Notes under the pieces: generated by a model
Told to the model about the DNA's origin: nothing
The model's database searches: none
The model's input: only the letters and a program-made list of their open reading frames with translations
Shown: positions 61,366 through 64,000 of the stretch, in pieces
How positions within the stretch are numbered: the stretch's first letter is position 1
Layout of the letters: each line of letters begins with the position of its first letter
DNA from: Roseococcus sp. SDR
GTDB taxonomy: Bacteria > Pseudomonadota > Alphaproteobacteria > Acetobacterales > Acetobacteraceae
Reading direction: 5' to 3'
Length of the DNA stretch: 64,000 nt
NCBI RefSeq assembly: GCF_019083995.1
Contig: NZ_JAHRCU010000014.1
Coordinates: forward strand, 62,001 to 126,000
Made by a program: the position numbers and the translations under genes

Positions 61366-61788
61366 ATGCTGCACATGCTGAAGCTCTCCGTCGGCCCCAA
61401 GGATGTCGCGCAGCTGCGCGCCATCCAGAAGCTGCGCGCCGTGGCCGACCCGCCGCTGCGCCATCAGACGCGCATGATGCCCAAGCGGCGCGAGGAGATC
61501 CTCGATGGCGGCAGCATCTACTGGGTGGTGTCGGGATTTTTGCAGGTGCGGCAGCGCATCATCGACATCATCGAGGACCAGTGGGATGACGGCACGCCCT
61601 GCGCCGGCCTGGTGCTGGACCCGAAGCTGGTGATGGTGGAGGCACGGGCGACCAAGGCCTTCCAGGGCTGGCGCTACCTGTCGCCGGAAGACGCGCCCCC
61701 CGATGTAGTGGAGGGCGTGGCGGCGTCGGGCATGGAGTCCCTGCCCCCCGCGTTGAAGGCTGCACTCCGCGAAGCAAGGCTGATCTGA
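61366..61788 (+). CDS. DUF1489 family protein
   Basis: 140 residues from MLHMLKLSVGPKDVAQLRA; an ATG four codons upstream is possible. Family features: RHQTRMMPKRREEILDGGSIYWVVSGFLQVRQRIIDI and CAGLVLDPKLVMVEARATKAFQGWRYL. DUF1489 is a small cytoplasmic family conserved in alphaproteobacteria with no known function. Followed by two stem-loops and convergent with the gene downstream of sucB. Confidence 0.88.
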   Translation: MLHMLKLSVGPKDVAQLRAIQKLRAVADPPLRHQTRMMPKRREEILDGGSIYWVVSGFLQVRQRIIDIIEDQWDDGTPCAGLVLDPKLVMVEARATKAFQGWRYLSPEDAPPDVVEGVAASGMESLPPALKAALREARLI

Positions 61789-61798
61789 TTCCTGGGGT

Positions 61799-61840
61799 CC
61801 GGGGCCTCTCGGCCCCGGCGGGTCCAGGGCAGAGCCCTGG
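61799..61840. terminator. two stem-loops between convergent genes
   Basis: CCGGGGCC-TCTC-GGCCCCGG (61799-61818) and CCAGGGC-AGA-GCCCTGG (61824-61840), both perfect, joined by CGGGT. Same module types (b' then a') as the right half of the five-hairpin composites. Probably a shared terminator. Confidence 0.65.
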
Positions 61841-61844
61841 AGAC

Positions 61845-62072
61845 TTAAAACTCCCGGCGCGGCGGCCGCCGGTCGCGCGGCGGCGGCGCCGGCTGCGCCA
61901 GATCCGCCTCCAATTCCTTGATCTTCGCCTTCACCGAATCCCGCAGGGCGGGGGTGGCATGCGCCTTCATCCCCGCCAGCACTTCCTTCAGGTCGCGCAG
62001 CTGCTTTTCCTTCTCCGGCCGCGTGCGGGAGATGGGGCGGTTGTCGCTGAGCTGGCCTTCACGCGAACGCAT
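61845..62072 (-). CDS. small charged coiled-coil protein downstream of sucB
   Basis: 75 residues starting 3 bp after the sucB stop. Middle part RTRPEKEKQLRDLKEVLAGMKAHATPALRDSVKAKIKELEADLAQ has a heptad-like pattern and would form a helical hairpin or coiled coil; the tail is Pro/Arg-rich (APPPRDRRPPRREF). No family recognised. Tight spacing to sucB suggests translation from the same transcript. Confidence 0.65.
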   Translation of the reverse strand: MRSREGQLSDNRPISRTRPEKEKQLRDLKEVLAGMKAHATPALRDSVKAKIKELEADLAQPAPPPRDRRPPRREF

Positions 62073-62075
62073 GGC

Positions 62076-63311
62076 TCAGACCCCCAGCATCAGGCGGCGC
62101 GGATCCTCGATCGCCTCCTTCACGCGAACGAGGAAGGAGACGGCCTCCTTCCCGTCCACGATGCGGTGATCGTAGGAGAGCGCGAGATACATCATTGGGC
62201 GGATCTCGATGGACTTGCCCACGGCCATCGGGCGGTCCTGGATCTTGTGCATGCCGAGGATGCCCGATTGCGGCGGGTTCAGGATCGGCGTGGACATGAG
62301 CGAGCCATAGATGCCGCCATTGGTGATGGTGAAGCTGCCGCCCGCCATCTCCTCCAGCTTGAGCTGGCCATCGCGCACGCGCTTGCCGAAATCGGCGATG
62401 CGCTTCTCGATCTCCGCGAAGCCCATGGTGTCGGCGTTGCGCAGAACCGGAACGACCAGGCCCGAAGGCCCGCCGACCGCGATGCCCATATGGACGAAGT
62501 TGCGGTAGATGACCTCATCGCCCTCGATCTCGGCATTGACGGCCGGGAATTCCTGCAGGGCGGCAACGCAGGCCTTCACGAAGAAGCTCATGAAGCCGAG
62601 CTTCACGCCGTGGCGCTTCTCGAACTGGTCCTTGTACTCGTTCCGCAGGCCCATGACGGCGCCCATGTCCACCTCATTGAAGGTGGTGAGCATGGCGGCG
62701 GTGTTCTGCGCCTCCTTCAGGCGGCGGGCGATGGTGGCGCGCAGGCGCGTCATCTTCACCCGCTCCTCGCCGGCTTCGAGCGAGCGCGCGGGCTTGGCGG
62801 AAGCGGCAGGGGCCGAGGCCGCGGCGGGGCGGCTCAGGAAATCCAGCACATCGCCCTTGGCGATCCGGCCATCCTTGGCGGAACCGGCGCCGATCTGGGC
62901 GGCGGAGACGTTGTTCTCGGCCATCAGCTTGGCGGCGGCGGGCAGCGGGGCGGGGGTCGCGGCCGGCGCATGCCCGCCCGGGGCGGTGCCATGCTGCTCG
63001 GCCGAGGCGACGGAGCCGCCCCCGGTGCCGACGGGCTTGGCGGCGGCGGTCGAGGGCGCGGCGGGCTTGCCCGCGCCGGCGGCGATGCTGCCCAGCACGG
63101 CGCCCGGCTCGACCTCGGCGCCGGTCTGGGCGGCGATCGCCTCCAGCACGCCGGCGGCGGGGGCATTCACCTCGACCGTGACCTTGTCGGTTTCCAGTTC
63201 CACCAGCGGCTCATCGGCGGCCACCGCCTCACCGGCCTGCTTGAGCCACCGCGCGACGGTCGCGGTGCTGACGCTTTCACCCAGGGTGGGCACGAGAATG
63301 TCGGTTGCCAT
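62076..63311 (-). CDS. sucB: dihydrolipoyllysine-residue succinyltransferase (E2 of 2-oxoglutarate dehydrogenase)
   Basis: 411 residues: an N-terminal lipoyl domain with the lipoylated Lys43 in [11 protein letters not shown], an Ala/Pro-rich linker, the E3/E1-binding peripheral domain ([34 protein letters not shown]) and the catalytic core ending [16 protein letters not shown] (His382, Asp386). It transfers the succinyl group to CoA in the TCA cycle. Downstream of sucA; a lipoamide dehydrogenase gene (lpd) does not follow, so E3 is encoded elsewhere. Confidence 0.96.
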   Translation of the reverse strand: MATDILVPTLGESVSTATVARWLKQAGEAVAADEPLVELETDKVTVEVNAPAAGVLEAIAAQTGAEVEPGAVLGSIAAGAGKPAAPSTAAAKPVGTGGGSVASAEQHGTAPGGHAPAATPAPLPAAAKLMAENNVSAAQIGAGSAKDGRIAKGDVLDFLSRPAAASAPAASAKPARSLEAGEERVKMTRLRATIARRLKEAQNTAAMLTTFNEVDMGAVMGLRNEYKDQFEKRHGVKLGFMSFFVKACVAALQEFPAVNAEIEGDEVIYRNFVHMGIAVGGPSGLVVPVLRNADTMGFAEIEKRIADFGKRVRDGQLKLEEMAGGSFTITNGGIYGSLMSTPILNPPQSGILGMHKIQDRPMAVGKSIEIRPMMYLALSYDHRIVDGKEAVSFLVRVKEAIEDPRRLMLGV

Positions 63312-63354
63312 GGTTTTCCACTTTTTCCTGGAACTGGTCTTAATCCATTTGGGC

Positions 63355-63381
63355 CTGGAGCGTCACTTGGTGACGCTCCAG
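63355..63381. promoter_or_regulatory. hairpin between sucA and sucB
   Basis: A perfect 12-bp stem, CTGGAGCGTCAC on the left arm, with a TTG loop, in the 78-bp spacer between sucA stop and sucB start. It could attenuate transcription or protect upstream mRNA, tuning E1 against E2 levels. There is no strong T-run after it on the minus strand. Confidence 0.55.
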
Positions 63382-63389
63382 CTTTCGCA

Positions 63390-64000
63390 TCAAAGGCCGA
63401 GCGCCGCGCGCACCAGCGCATCCTGCTGCGTCTGGTGCACCTTGGCGAGGCCGGTGGCCGGGCTCGCCGCTTCCTCGCGGCCGACGAAGACGGGGCGACG
63501 GCCGGGCGCACCCAGATCGCTCAGCACCTTTTCGATCCGGCGATCCACGAAGTGCCAGGCGCCCATGTTTTCGGGCTCCTCCTGGCACCAGACGATCTCG
63601 GCATTCTTGTAGGGCGCCAGCGCCATCGCCAGGCTGTTCGCGGGGAAGGGATAGAGCTGCTCGATGCGGATCAGCGCCACATCATTCACGCCCTTGTCGC
63701 GCCGCTCCTGCAGCAGGTCGTAATACACCTTGCCGGTGCAGAGGACGACGCGCTTCACCTTCTCCTCCGGCGCGATCGCATCCACTTCGGGGATCACGTA
63801 GCGGAAGGCCGAACCCGGGCCGAACTCGGCCAGGCTGCTGACGCAGAGCTTGTGGCGCAGCAGCGACTTCGGCGTCATCACCACCAGCGGCTTGCGGTAA
63901 TTCGCCTTGAGCTGGCGGCGCAGCGCGTGGAAGTAGTTGGCCGGCGTCGTGAAGTTGCAGACGCGCATATTGCGCTCGGCGCAGAGCTGCAGATAGCGCT
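63390..64000 (-). CDS. sucA: 2-oxoglutarate dehydrogenase E1 component, C-terminal part
   Basis: About 203 C-terminal residues, the frame continuing past the right edge (upstream residues RYLQLCAERN precede MRVCNFTTPANYFHALRRQL). Conserved SucA segments: RKPLVVMTPKSLLRHKL, VKRVVLCTGKVYYDLLQERR, LIRIEQLYPFP and EPENMGAWHFVDRRIEKVL. E1 is the thiamine-diphosphate-dependent decarboxylase of the complex; the cofactor-binding part lies outside the window. Confidence 0.95.
   Translation of the reverse strand, partial: RYLQLCAERNMRVCNFTTPANYFHALRRQLKANYRKPLVVMTPKSLLRHKLCVSSLAEFGPGSAFRYVIPEVDAIAPEEKVKRVVLCTGKVYYDLLQERRDKGVNDVALIRIEQLYPFPANSLAMALAPYKNAEIVWCQEEPENMGAWHFVDRRIEKVLSDLGAPGRRPVFVGREEAASPATGLAKVHQTQQDALVRAALGL

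Overview
The window is a GC-rich, densely coded chromosomal segment of an alphaproteobacterium. Gene content and order point to the Acetobacteraceae, close to Roseomonas and relatives: glyQ-glyS-ppdK, sdhCDAB, yfgM-bamB-der, sucA-sucB, several tripartite-carrier (TctC/Bug) binding proteins, and a B12 riboswitch ahead of metE. This is inferred from gene families and composition, not from a search. No rRNA, tRNA, prophage or CRISPR array was seen. Most genes are housekeeping or metabolic.

Layout. 1-9.4 kb: the start of a membrane sensor running off the left edge, a divergent gamma-glutamyltransferase, then glyQ-vapB-vapC-glyS-ppdK, in which a toxin-antitoxin pair sits between the two glycyl-tRNA synthetase subunit genes. 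9.6-16.6 kb: a family-5 substrate-binding protein, divergent from an iron-type ABC operon (two tandem binding proteins, a fused double permease, an ATPase) with 4-nt overlaps throughout. 16.7-22.2 kb: sdhCDAB, a TctC protein and a DUF3052 protein. 22.3-23.3 kb: a gene-poor stretch with an AT-rich island and a 52-bp tandem array. 23.3-30.8 kb: a minus-strand catabolic cluster (CoA-transferase AB, two acyl-CoA dehydrogenases, enoyl-CoA hydratase, a small membrane protein, a DsbA-fold isomerase, an amidase, a lipoprotein). 30.8-34.2 kb: an accessory zone with a duplicated repeat, vapBC, a PEP-mutase-family enzyme, parDE and an orphan DUF4096 protein. 34.2-37.6 kb: yfgM-bamB-der. 37.7-44.8 kb: two lipoproteins, a glutamine amidotransferase, a dihydroorotase, and a cobalamin riboswitch with DUF1289 genes on both sides leading into metE. 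44.9-53 kb: a TctC protein, an ABC-2 exporter, and a convergent glycan operon (GT9, GT2, two GT4, asparagine synthetase). 53-60.4 kb: ygfZ, a small methyltransferase, and a complete RND efflux operon. 60.5-64 kb: a lysozyme-like protein, a DUF1489 protein and sucA-sucB.

The least expected signals are non-coding. A dispersed two-hairpin element occurs four times, and its first stem varies in sequence while staying base-paired. A five-hairpin, roughly palindromic intergenic composite occurs twice. A 52-bp tandem array starts directly after a stop codon. The parDE pair is bracketed by identical 21-bp hairpins. The strongest gene-level oddities are vapBC nested in glyQS, the DUF1289-riboswitch-DUF1289-metE arrangement, and a transposase-derived DNA-binding domain without a catalytic domain behind a near-consensus promoter and an apparently leaderless start.
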